Origin: Isoetes taiwanensis | Taxonomy: Eukaryota; Streptophyta; Lycopodiopsida; Isoetales; Isoetaceae | NCBI GenBank assembly: GCA_021234155.1 | Contig: JAJEKV010000061.1 | Span: forward strand, 62,001 to 126,000 | DNA: 64,000 bases | Direction: 5' to 3' | Part shown: positions 12,572 through 23,808 of the stretch, one piece after another | How the letters are laid out: every line of letters starts with the position of its first letter | Position numbering within the stretch: position 1 is the stretch's first letter | The notes under the pieces: generated by a model | The model's input: the letters and a program-made list of their open reading frames with translations, nothing else | Databases searched by the model: none | Told to the model about the DNA's origin: nothing | Program-made: the position numbers and the translations under genes

Positions 12572-14802
12572 CTCTTAATGTGCACACATGTTGCCAACTT
12601 AAATCTAGCCTCGGAGCTTCCAAATTCTCATCAAAATGGCACAAATTTGCTCTTGAGATTCAACTCACACATTCATATAATATCTTATTCCTTGACATGT
12701 TTAGATGCTAATAGTGCATAAATCAACAATTTTCTTTGAATTTTTAATTTTTGCCATACAACTTCAAATGCTAATAGTGCACAAATCCACAACTTTCTCA
12801 TGAGCTTTTAATTTTTGCTATGCAACTTTTTTATGAATTACATTTTTAGTACACAGCATGACATTGTCAAATTTTCAAAGGTTGTGTCTCCAATCGTGAC
12901 CAAAACACAAGTGTCCCAAGGAAATAAGCACGAGTTCATAGCCAAGAAAGGTTGGTTCTTATCGTAGCTAAGAAAGGTTGGTTCTTATTTCAACATAGCT
13001 ACCAGTACACAAAGTAGGCAACTTTCTCATGAACTTTCTATTCCTACACAACTTCCTCATGAATTTCATTTTTAATACACAGCATTACGTTGTCAGTTTC
13101 ACAAAGGTTGATTCCACCTATTTCTTTGTTTGGGACATCTTTGCAATCTAAAAACTACATTCTAAAGCTATCCCTATGTTTGGGACCTTTCAAACATAAA
13201 AAACGAACTATTTGGTATCGTTTCGCAAGCAATGGAGCAACAGACAGATGTCTTACATTTGTTTTAAAATTGCACCCCTTTTTCAAGGGCATTTTCGGAT
13301 TTTCATAGTTGTTAAGCAAGCTCGCTTATCTCAAGGTGGGATTACAGAAAGCAGCCAAGGGGCCAAAAGAATGTGCTTCAAATGGAAGAGGGAGCTTTGT
13401 GAAGGTTGAAAAAAAGAAAGCTTTATTAAATTTGTTAATTTCCAATGGAATTGTATTTTAAGTGGCCCACAGTGAGACAAAGGAGAGTATGATTTGTTAA
13501 TGCTGAAGCTCGTTACTGTCTTTGACTAGGTTGTTGAGGATGCCCATGTTGGTGTGCAATGTCCATTTAGTCATTTAGATAGGAAGCTGAATCCAAGATT
13601 TTCCATCACAAAGCAGTGCATGTTTCAAGAACAGTTTCACAAATCCATATTACGTTGTTCTTGCCAGCCTTACCCAGCATGCCCCTATCACCAAGAAGAA
13701 ACAAACAACGAGAGAATTCTAGCAGTAAAACGAGCCTTCAGATTTGGCATATGTTTTAGTGCCTGGCATAGTTCAAATTACTCTGGCCAGACTGGCTAAC
13801 ATAATGTCATGTGCTTCAAAAAAAATGAAAAATCATATGTTCATCCAGCAATAAGCACCAGAGGAAACTAAAAACAACACACACTTGAACATAGCTTAGA
13901 GCAACCACACATATCTACCTGCATAAGCACTCAGAGAAACACGATGAGGGCACTCAGATGTCATTGAGCAGGAGCACATTCTGCAGAGAAAAATCAACAT
14001 TCATGCTCGCTGGGCCAAATTCCTTCAAACAAAAAACAGGGAGCAATGGGCAATGCACCGGAACCAGCAATATACTAGGCATGACCTCAATGGATCTGAG
14101 AGGAAAAGTGGGTGCGGTGGCATGAAGTCCTGCAGTGGCAGCAAAGATGTGGAGGAGAATAAACCTTGTTGGGGAAAAAGCAATGGTTGAGAAATCAACA
14201 AATTGTAACAGTGCTCCATGGCATCTATCATACTGCTCACTGACCATCTTTATACGAGCGACATTGGCACTTGTAATAATGCTAAAAATGAAGACATCGT
14301 GTATGAGACCACACCAAGCCTATGAAATACACATCATTTAATAGCTAGTAAATCTTTTACTTTGACCTTTGTTGTGCAATCAATAGCAAGAAAGGGATAG
14401 CCAATTTTCTGTTTTCTTTTGTGGCCAATGCATCCTGCTGTTTGTTGACCAGATATGTGTCTGTAGTAAGAAGAAAACAGAATATTAGAGACATCATAAC
14501 AAACAATACAACAGATGACATAATGAAACAAATACTGTCAGTACTCTCAATATATTCACATTTGCCATTCATTGAATTATGTTCATCTGAAGACATTTTG
14601 AGAAGCCAAAAGGACAGTTTGTCTGAGTTAAATGTACAGTAGTAGTTACCCAGAATCTTGTAAATTCACACCTTGGCAGTCTTAGACGTGCCGCCAAAAC
14701 CCAAGTTGTACATTTGCTTTGTGCTGGGCGAAAAGTAAATACAGAAACAATGAGACTATAAGAGTTTAGCATTCTGGTTAATTATTTTTCACGAATGCGT
14801 AC

Positions 14803-15042
14803 CACTAGTTCGGCTCTCAAATTAGAGATGAGAAAGGCGTTGAATTGAGCAGGGCTAAATTGCGCCCTCCGGCCGGAGTTGGGCAGAAGATAATTGTTGA
14901 TGTAGTCATTTCCTCCAATAGTCACAGAAACAAGGGCATTGGCGATAATATTTGCTGCAGACTGGGGACCCACAATAGATGCCAGGTTGTTTTGGTAACT
15001 TTGGAACAGAGTAAACTGTTCGGGCATGGTTAATCTTCTCAA
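14803..15042 (-). pseudogene. GDSL esterase/lipase exon
   Basis: GDSL lipases are secreted plant SGNH hydrolases acting on acyl esters. This 240 bp open stretch is bounded by an AG acceptor (TTTGCTGGCAG, ending 15043) and a GT donor (GTGGTACGC, from 14802). It encodes 80 residues including MPEQFTLFQSYQNNLASIVG, then VTIGGNDYINNYLLP, the family block III with the conserved GGND(Y/F)xNN motif, then FLISNLRAEL. The exon length and motif order match an internal GDSL exon. The catalytic serine block and the C-terminal Asp/His block are not seen nearby. It directly follows the EMB8-like exons on the same strand, so the two are fragments joined in one element rather than one natural gene. Confidence 0.85.
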
Positions 15043-15059
15043 CTGCCAGCAAAGATCAA

Positions 15060-15765
15060 CCAAGGCCATTCATAAGACATCCAAAGTCTTCTTACAGAGC
15101 TGGCAGAGCAGCTGCTTAAGCCTGGTATAATGATCACAATCGAGGTTCCATCCACATGCTGCCTGCCATCAAGCTTGGTGTCTGGCAGATCAAAACAAAA
15201 TTTGGTCAACATTTTTTAGCTTTACAAAAAAAATATCAAGCATTGTGACAAGAGAGTCAACAACCTTGGCTTGTAAATGGGTATAACAAATCAAGAGCAA
15301 CAGTTCCTCCATCTGGGGCGACAAATAGCTCTCTGCAAACACAAGGGGCCATTCTTAGCTCCTCTGAAAGAAAATGAGAAAGTGTTGTTTATTAAATCAA
15401 GGCAGAATAGGCATTCACCGGCTATATTCAAATGCAGGTGGTCTTCCGAAGAAATGGAGAAGCCCAGTCTGCAAATGGGGACTGCAAAGCCATGGAGTCG
15501 GCCAATAACGCTGTTTAAGGACTTCACTTTTGCCCAAAAGTTCTGCTGCAAATTTCGAAAAAGGACTATGAACCAGATACACAGTATCTCCTCTCATACC
15601 AGTCAGAATATCTTCGACAAAATGCAGATCAAACATTCTGTAAAAGAACACTGCCAAAACCACTGCGGAAAGGGTAACGTACTCCCAAATGGGCACAGTG
15701 CTGCTTCATGGAGCAGACGTTTCAGACCCAACTCAAATTCGTATGATCCGGCAACCTCTGCGCAG
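15060..15765 (-). pseudogene. EMB8-like alpha/beta hydrolase (ABHD1/3-type), first three exons
   Basis: Plant EMB8-like proteins are membrane-anchored alpha/beta hydrolases. Exon 1 (about 15765-15419) encodes an N-terminal hydrophobic segment, then FVEDILTGMRGDTVYLVHSP and RYWPTPWLCSPHLQT, the family signature, and FFGRPPAFEYSR. A phase 2 donor CCG|GTGAAT at 15418 joins exon 2 (15332-15265), encoding ELFVAPDGGTVALDLLYPF. A phase 1 donor AAG|GTTGTT joins exon 3 (from 15181) with IVIIIPGLSS, the oxyanion-region strand. Codons join in frame across both introns, which shows the DNA was captured with introns. The nucleophile and His are absent. Exon 1 has one frame change at a CACTGTGCCC site upstream of the signature. 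After about 15060 the GDSL exon follows directly. Confidence 0.85.
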
Positions 15766-16451
15766 GTGTAATCTCACAATTTAAGAATAACTAAGCAAGG
15801 ATAGGAACTACCAACCGCTTGGCCGAACTTCCGAGCCTAGGAACCGCGCTAAACTCTTGAAAAAACTGCTCGCAACAAGCACAAAACCGAAAATCCGGTA
15901 TCCGAAAAGCTTTTAAATTTGTTAGGCCCAACAAGAACCCGAATGATTTGATGCGGCGCCGCTTTCTAACGATAAGAGTGAAAGAAGAAGGTACTTAGCC
16001 ACCGATCTTGAGCAAGAATATGGGGATCAACTACCGGATCAAAATGGGCGGCAGAAAAGGGGGAAAAGCTTCCTAAATTGCTGGTCAAATGGATCAAACA
16101 ATCGATTGAATAGAAGAACTTAGAATGAACACCGAAAGCCGGAAAGGAAAAGCTCTAACCAAGGTCGGCTATGGCGGGAAGAAGTGTCGGAATCGGCGGA
16201 GAGGGATGTATATTTTCGTAGATCCAATAATGTCACTGACACTGCAAATGCGAACCCCCGATGTGTTAGATCAGAGTAGGCATCTCAATGAAATTCTCAC
16301 AATGCACAAGAGAAATGTTCTTTAGCAATGCAAAACATCCCAGAAAATGCCATTTACACATAATACTCAAAACTGAGACCATGGATCTAGTGTTGTGCAG
16401 ATGGTTTACGCTGTTGTATGCTGCAAAAGAAACTGAGGAAGAAAAAATCAC

Positions 16452-16658
16452 CTGTAGGGATGTATAACCGAAGCAAAACGTCATCGATAGAGGAAATGGC
16501 AGCGCCTGTATGGCATTGTCTAAATGGACTTTCCAAATTGCTAGCTCCTTTTCTTTTCCTACCAGATCAAGGATGGATACATTAACTAATCGCTGTTTTC
16601 CCCAAAGGAGGGATCTGCAGCCCTGTTCAATCCCAAAATAATAAAACTCGAGATCCAA
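16452..16658 (-). CDS. Possible 5' exon, unrecognised
   Basis: From an ATG at 16658 the minus strand is open for about 69 codons (MDLEFYYFGIEQG...) up to a good donor, CTACAG|GTGATT, at 16452/16451. It lies between the right arm of the inverted-repeat element and the EMB8-like exons, and could be a captured first exon of an unknown gene. I do not recognise the product. Confidence 0.25.
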
Positions 16659-16889
16659 GGAAATAGAGGTAAACGCCGCACCAAGGTGCGAGCTTGCGAC
16701 CCCAAAACAGTGAATAAGGGCAAAACAGAGTAAGGGACAGAGACCGGGCCTGACGGTGATCGATCTTCAGAGTATCAGGTCCGACTTGGTGGAACGCCAC
16801 TGCCAAAAAAGCAAAAAATCGTGAGAAGATTTAAAAAATAAAAAATGATATATGAGGTGGCGCTAATTAAATAAATATAATATGACACA

Positions 16890-17160
16890 AAACCATTTAA
16901 TTTCAACGACTTTTGACCAAGGGCAGAATGCCCTAATTTCAAGGATGGACGGTCCGGATAAAATGCCCCAATTGAATCCCTAGATCTAACGGCTCACATC
17001 AAAAGCCCCAAATAAAAGGGGCTACTTGGGGTTGATTGAAGTGTCAGTTTAGGACCGGCCCATCTTAGAGATGGACTACCGAGATCAAGCTTTACTAGCA
17101 ACTTCCTTGCACCTTCCTTAACCTTAAAATCAAGGGCCACGATTTCTCACGTGCCCGATC
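16890..17160 (-). repeat. Internal 'beta'-type repeat
   Basis: Contains GATGGACGGTCCGGAT, GCCCCAATTG and the hairpin GCCCCAAATAAAAGGGGC at 17005-17022, matching the 8.84-9.08 and 23.5-23.75 kb ends. Directly to the right lies the long inverted-repeat arm. Confidence 0.6.
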
Positions 17161-17312
17161 GACGGCCCAGGGATGGGGTGCATGCCCCATCCATGCCCCA
17201 TGCATGCCCCCCCATCAAATCCAAGGGCTATTGTCGTGCCACCTCAAGAAATCGACGGCCAGGATGAATCTCTACAAACTTTCAACCCCCCATAGGACCC
17301 ATAATATAATTG

Positions 17313-17326
17313 TATTATATATATAT

Positions 17327-17414
<88 letters not shown>
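17313..17414. repeat. (TA)n microsatellite at a unit junction
   Basis: About 100 bp of nearly pure TA between the right arm of the 10.4-17.3 kb element and a reversed GTACAAA end motif (TACAAGTATTTGTACTATC). Confidence 0.95.
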
Positions 17415-17416
<2 letters not shown>

Positions 17417-17439
17417 AGTATTTGTACTATCAGTGGGAT

Positions 17440-20400
17440 ACATTTTATTCTATCGAAACATTTTGACTTGAATTACCCCATTGTTTCTAGGTAGCTTGGC
17501 ATAAGTTGATCGTCATATTAATGATGTTGAGGATATCATTGTAGATCTTGCAACCATGTTGTATGTAACCATCAAACAATAAAGTTTTACGACACTATGA
17601 CCACTAAGAGTCCCCAGGAATCGTACAAAATCCATGACGATCAACTGTAATTAGAGCTAAGGTAATAGTGTCCATCTTGGACACATTGTGGGCAATCAAT
17701 TCCATGGGCTACCATTTTCAAAATTCCTTGAAGATTACTTCATTTTAATATTCCTTTCATTCAAGCTAGAATATACATCTAGACCACAATCATGCATGCT
17801 TAAACTAATCAATTTCATGAGGCCAATGGAAATCAGGTAGAATGTTGGGGAGTCTAATGCAATCTAAAAGAATCTTGATATAATCTTAGGAAGTCTATGA
17901 CAATCTAGAGAGCCTCGAGAAATCTTAAGGGAATCTTACGAAATCTAATAGATATGTAGTTGAAATTGTCATTTTTTTCCTTATGTTTTGAATTTATTTT
18001 TATTAGGCAATTTCGCATGGCAAACTATATTTTCTAATACATTCTTTTGGCAAGTTTTTATTTTGAAGGAACATAACGTTTGGTGAGATTTGCTTTCGTA
18101 CTAACACAAAGATCAATAGTATTTTCTAGGCATGACTGGTCCTAAAATCCTTGAATTTCCAAAGGAACTTTGGCATAGTGGCATTATTCTTTACTATTGA
18201 AGATTCAAATTCTCACCTTTCCCATACAAAAAGACATTCGACACTCCTAGGTGCTAATTGCAAAATGTACTACACAATTCAACTATTCTGCTTTGCAAAT
18301 TATTACACATAATACACTCAAGGGGTAGTCTTGAGAGCGGAAAGCAAGGCATCTTATTATTTCCTTAGCAATTTGACACGACTACTCTTCATATGAATGC
18401 TCCTTCAAGGACCCATGGTCATGGGTGCCTCAATATTAAACATTTGAATCAAAAGTGGACAAAACCTCGCTCAAATGCTTTTAAATTATCTAAATTTTTA
18501 AAATGTCCTGTAAATAGCATGACATAATTCACTACCAAATACATCTTCACATTGTAGTAGTGGCATCTCTGCACTTTTAAATCAAGTAGCAATACATAAT
18601 GATGTAAAAGCTTAAAGGCTAGTTCATGAGGCATCTCTATGCAAGCTCAATTAAATAAGCGTTGCCCTTTCTTTAACCTGCTTCACTCAAGTGTAAGGCA
18701 TTTCTTTGCTCCCAAAAATGCTAAATTTTTGCGACATCATTTTAGATATTTGATCATGGCTTCTGCAAACTAGAACGAATTTAAGTACAGCCATATGTAC
18801 CTCGAAGAAATTTCAAAGAGAATGAGTGAAAATAACTATTGTCTGCAAACTAGAGACACAAACAATAATGTTGACAATGATGTCCTGCTTCCTTCTCATG
18901 CTTCCTCCTCAATACTAGAAACGTTTAAATCAATGATGAGGTGAAGCTCATATTATAATTATGGTTTATCTAATATTGACCTTCATTGCAAGAGAAGTCA
19001 CAAACAAATACGATGTTGGGATAGCATGAAAACATATGACAAACCCACATAAGAGTGTCCCTGGCCATAAATAATAAGGGTAAAATAGAAGTTAGCACAA
19101 TTAGCAGTTCATCATATCAATCATAAAAATAACATCAAATTCATCTCCCTAAAGCATTCTTGCAGCAAATATCTACATTGGAATCCCTTAAACAGAAATA
19201 GCTAGTGATAAATGGTTACCCAGGGCGCCAACTCCAATGAGCTCTTTTGTGTCTACAACAAAACTACCAATTAGATTCGTAATGGGCCCAGACAGCCAGA
19301 TCCTGAAAGCATGTAACATATTTTCTCCATCTCCATCTCGTTTTGCCAAAGCCGGTTCTTTAAACTGTCTCATAGTTGTACACAAATCATCATAGTCTAG
19401 GAAGCTATGTAACACACCACTGCGCCCAAGTAAAATAGTCAAACTACATTGGATATAATCCATACATCTGAACTCGATGGAGCTGCCAAGTTTGAGTATA
19501 TGAAATTTATAAACATTCCCTGCATGCAAAATGAAGAATAAGACGAAAAAGCACACGGTACAATACTTATGTGGAGCTGGGAAATAGAAATACGAAGCAT
19601 CAAGTATCCAAACAAAAAAAATATGAACAAAACATGCATATCCACTGCCAAACTCCATCTTGTTTGAAGCAAACCAACGGAATAGATTACGATTTTCAGA
19701 TGCCAGCTATTTTATGTGGTCAACTGTATCAGGGAAATGAAGCTGCAATATCCTGAAGATCATTTGTACTTCGCATTCTCGCACAGAATAAAGATTTCTG
19801 CTCTGAGCTTCAGTTATAACGGTAAGGAAACCCAGTTAAAGAGGCCGGAATCACCATTAAAGGGCTCATGATCACCTCTTCAATTTCGTTTTTCAAAGAC
19901 ATGAAAATCGAAAAGCATCTTTCTGGCTATAGGCGAAGCGCCTCTGCAATGTCTGATCCGGAACATGCAAATCCAGAACATTTTTTATTCTGTATTTTCC
20001 CGATTAGCCACTGCCAGAATAGTCGCTTGGTGCCAAGGCCTTTGGCCAGACTGACCAAATATCTGTATTTAGGGCAACCACTATGGAAAGGGCGTCTATC
20101 TGTGGCTTCTACACGAAATTACAAAACCTTAGCCTCTTGCAAGAAACAAAACCGGAACTTGCCATCTCTCACGATGCCAATCACCACTCTTCCATTTAAT
20201 ATGTTTTATCCATAAGCCAGGTCTGAAACAGCTTAACGGACCAGAAGTGGAACCTTTTAAATATTCATCTCCGAATTGAAACTGAAACTCACCCAAGAGC
20301 CACACATGGGCCATGTCTATATGCTGGTTGGATTGTAGGCATCTCAGTGTGACGAAACCAGCATCAACATGCCCCACAAGACGATGCAGAATTTGATCTA

Positions 20401-22840
20401 TTTTTGTTTACATCTCCACAAACTGCCTTTTGTTTTCTGTATCCTCATCTGAGATGTCTGCACATGTGATGTCACAGGGCCATAGTAACAATGAAGAGCT
20501 TCTGTCAAAGCATGCATCAGCGATTTGAAATAGCACAATAATATAAGCAAAGGTCCTCTGGCTTCTTCCACATGTAAGCCCAACTGTTGCTAGACTCATC
20601 TCTGGGGTAAGACCTAGATTTATGTTGATCAATATTCAAGCAGTGAGTCCATAAAATTTCACATATTAAAAGCTCAAATAATCTGCCCACCTGCTGATTG
20701 GCGTGAAGATCTCTATCACAGGTTTAGGCTGCTGCTGCCAAGACCATAAACTTGATCAATAGGTAGCAAGAGCACTTCCTGCCTGCTGTTGGCCCAACTG
20801 TGCAAAGTTTGCTGCTTGTTCACTGCCACTTTCCTCTGCAGGTTTCTCCACAACCAACTTTTCCAAAACATAGTTAACAACCTGTACACAAGCAATACAT
20901 TAATTCGATTTTCCATAAGAATGCACAACCTGAGCTCATCTAAACAATCTGCACCCTTTGTATTCTCAAAAAACGTGGCGCACTAAGCTTGCCCTGCGTA
21001 AGAACCTGCAATGAATTTCCCTCAAAGGACCTGCATAAAAAAAGAAACCTCAATTATGCACATCATCATCAGAACCTGCAAACAACAGGTCAAATCTTTC
21101 AATATGCTAGTTTAAAGATTATTTCATGTAAGTCAAACAATAGCGCTTGCACCTTAGAAGGCAAAGCCATCATGGAGTACAACAGACCATCTCAAAATGC
21201 AAACGCATTGGTCTATGCATATTCTTATAAAACCAAAAATAAAGAATTAATGACTCTTACTGTTGTAAAGAGTTTCAAAAAGTCAATGAAATGCCGAAGA
21301 ATGCTGCGAGAAGCACTAATGCCTTGAGGAGATTGCACTCCAACTGCACAAATGTATCATAATAATGTGATAATTAACTATTTTTTTCTTGAAAATAGCA
21401 GCAATACATGCACAAACCATGTGCATAGCATAGAATCTCTTACCACAATGTGTTTGACATAATTGCCATCTGCAGTGTTCGCTTCTGGCAACTTAATCCA
21501 TGAAGATATTGTTACGCTAAATAACCCAACCAGTGCAACGATCGTAGCCAAATTGTGTGAGCCCCATTTTGAACAAAAACTAGTTGTGAGAAGCATGAAG
21601 GGTTGGCTGGAATAAAGAACACCCATTGACCAGAGAGTGAATATTGCAGTAGCCAAACCTTCCAGTTGCCAAGGTGGAGTATGTAGCATGAAAAGGTCTT
21701 CCGCTTTACAATCCAATTTCGTGATCAAAATCTAGATATCCCATCCATAAAGTTTTGTTATTTTTGAACACAATATAAGCTTCACATCTATAAAAGCACA
21801 AAACTTGTCAGCCTGCAATCAAATGTAAAGTGTGTTCAGCCAAAACTTAATAAGAGAAATACCAGCTGAGAAATCTTGCTCCACATGGCAATGTTCCGGC
21901 CAAGCTTTGGCCATGGAAGACGGATTTAATCGATGCAGAAGCAAATCTTTGTAAGAGGCGCCATTGTTTCTCACACTTTGTTGATCCATGGATGACCCTA
22001 GCCACTGACAAAGCATGGACATGAATACAGACAACAAGCAAAAACCGTTGCTCCATTCAAAAACGTATCAATCGGAAGGAAACAAAAGAAAAGTATCTAA
22101 GTACCGCAACGTACCAACTGTGGCCGGATATCCATATTGGGGCTAGTTGCTGCAGGACCACCCTATTCTAAATCTTTGTTGAGCGCAAGATTCTAACCGG
22201 CATGAAGCCTCGCATGATTTCATAAGACGCGCCCAACTCTCCGCATATTAGACTGTTGCAGCAGACGCTTCAAAACAAACTTCAAAACCGTGGAACTCAG
22301 AGTACGTTGCAGGAGCTTGGAAATCGTGGCAAAACCTATCATAAAAAATTATAAGGAACCCAGTAGAAATGGACAGAAGGAATACTGAAACCATGGCGGA
22401 ATCTTGGTAGGAAGCATAGATCGGTGTAACAGCCGGCCAAGTTTCTAGCCTAAGGCAGCATAAAAAACTACCAATCTTAAATGTCGCATTTGTGACCATG
22501 ACCACATCTTTTGAACATAGTCTTCACCGAAATCAAAAGCACAACTTTGCTGCAATTGATACACTGTCCGTCAAAATCTGAGGCATCATTCTGCCCAAAT
22601 TGTTTAAATACCCTATATGTGTGTAAACTGCAAAAGGTTATTCCAATCTTCAAGAATCAACCTTCCAGGCTTTGAAATCAAGCAAAAAACGAGGTGATTT
22701 AAGCCACATATCTGAGAACCCAATTCCAAATCAAAGCCGAAAATGGCGAAATGCCATCAATCTAAACTGAAAATCTTCCAACTATAACAAATCGTCAAAA
22801 GAGATGATGCAAATATGATGAATCAGACTCGTGTAATCCA
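17440..22840. other. Mostly unrecognised DNA, possible exons on the minus strand
   Basis: I see no clear family. Loosely GAATCT-like sequence occurs at about 17850-17955. Minus-strand open stretches at 19188-19500 and 20775-20910 (the latter after an AG acceptor, reading VVNYVLEKLVVEKPAEES) look exon-like but I cannot assign them. They share the strand of the HD-ZIP IV exons further right. Confidence 0.35.
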
Positions 22841-22845
22841 TCAAC

Positions 22846-23146
22846 CTTTTCCTGGAGTCGCTCTGCCCAGCTCCGGCTCCGTCAGAATGTGGGCACTGCT
22901 TAAATGAGCTGCAAAACCCAAAGCCCATTCAAGATCACCAAACAAATCCACGCAACACAACCCAAAAACAGAAGAAACTATTCTTACGCTTCCATTTCCT
23001 GATCTTTTCTTTGTGGGAGGCTCTGCACCCTGTTCATTGCCAGATCCAGACTCCAAATTATCACTTCCAGACCAGCTTTCATATTCATCTTCCTTTCCTT
23101 CAGCAGCAAGATGCGGTACTTCTTGAAATGGTAACGTTGTTACCAT
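22846..23146 (-). pseudogene. Class IV HD-ZIP homeodomain protein, first two exons
   Basis: Class IV HD-ZIP proteins are plant nuclear transcription factors with a homeodomain, leucine zipper and START domain, acting in epidermis. Exon 1 (23146-22988) starts with an ATG and encodes an acidic leader ending SGSDNLESGSGNEQ, then PPTKKR, the usual lead-in to the homeodomain, and in another frame the equivalent of IQEMEA just before a GT donor (AGC|GTAAG). About 25-30 bases of homeodomain helix 1 are missing compared with the family. Exon 2 (22908-22846, after TTTTGCAG) encodes FKQCPHSD, the FK(E/Q)CPHPD motif of the homeodomain, before a GT donor. The recognition helix, zipper and START domain were not found. 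The breaks lie at CAG/CTG-rich words. Confidence 0.8.
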
Positions 23147-23751
23147 AGTCTCTCCAAAAATCTAGCACGACACTCCATGGGCTATTTTATTTTTGTGTAT
23201 TTTCATCAAAAATCCACTCACAATAAATATGCAAACGTCATCGTAATAATTGCAATCTGCACCTTACCTTTTGCAATAAATGGCTAACCAATTTTATTTA
23301 CCACCTGCCTAGCAATCTCGTACCCACATTTAATGGCTACGACCTCCATTTCTCGATCCAATGGTCTTGAGATGTGGGGCAAAACCACATAATTCTCAGA
23401 AATCTTGGAAAAAGAAAAAAATATCACAGAAAGTTAAAAACCTAGAAACTAGCACTACCTCTTTAACTTTGCATTTAATTTTGACGTTCTTGACTGATGG
23501 TGTAGATCAAATCTCTAAATCCGATGGCCCAGATTAAAAGCCCCAAATAAGGGGTGGCAACATCTGGGCTGTCGATCTCGCACGTTCAACGGCCCAGGCG
23601 GCGACACCTCAATCTCCAACAACAAGGGGGCTGCTTGAGGTGATTTGAGGTGTCACCGTCTCGACCGTTGATCTCAAAGTTGGACGGCTCACGCAGTGAC
23701 ACCCAAATCTCTACTTATAAGGGGGCAGCTTATATAATTGTATATATATAA

Positions 23752-23754
<3 letters not shown>

Positions 23755-23806
<52 letters not shown>
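23755..23806. repeat. (TA)n microsatellite at a unit junction
   Basis: About 52 bp of TA separate the beta end of the minus-oriented unit from the beta start of the next, plus-oriented unit. Confidence 0.95.

Positions 23807-23808
<2 letters not shown>

Larger units (their letters stand above)
10445..17313. mobile_element. Element with long inverted terminal repeats carrying EMB8-like and GDSL exons
   Basis: The left arm (ACAATTATATTATGGGTCCT at about 10445, then GGGGGGTTGAAAG, GATTCATCCTGGCCGTCGAT and a GGGGGGGCATGCATGGGGAT stretch) is found reverse-complemented at about 17170-17313. Both arms abut TA-rich sequence, the right one a 100 bp (TA)n tract. Between the arms I see no transposase. 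The minus strand carries host gene exons at 14.8-15.8 kb, so this is best read as a non-autonomous gene-carrying element. An outer GTACAAA-type motif also flanks both sides (10425 and 17415). Target duplications cannot be seen because the flanks are simple TA repeats. Confidence 0.65.
17415..23754 (-). mobile_element. Minus-oriented (TA)-bounded unit carrying HD-ZIP IV exons
   Basis: The left edge has the end motif TACAAGTATTTGTACTATC, the reverse complement of the alpha end. The right edge (23500-23754) has the beta end: GCCCCAAATAAGGGG at 23540-23554, CGTTGATCTC, GGACGGCTC and AGGGGGCAGCTTATATAATT. The latter is the reverse complement of the start of the unit at 62.97 kb. Both sides abut (TA)n. 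Captured homeodomain exons read away from the beta end. No transposase or other enzyme was recognised inside. Confidence 0.6.
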
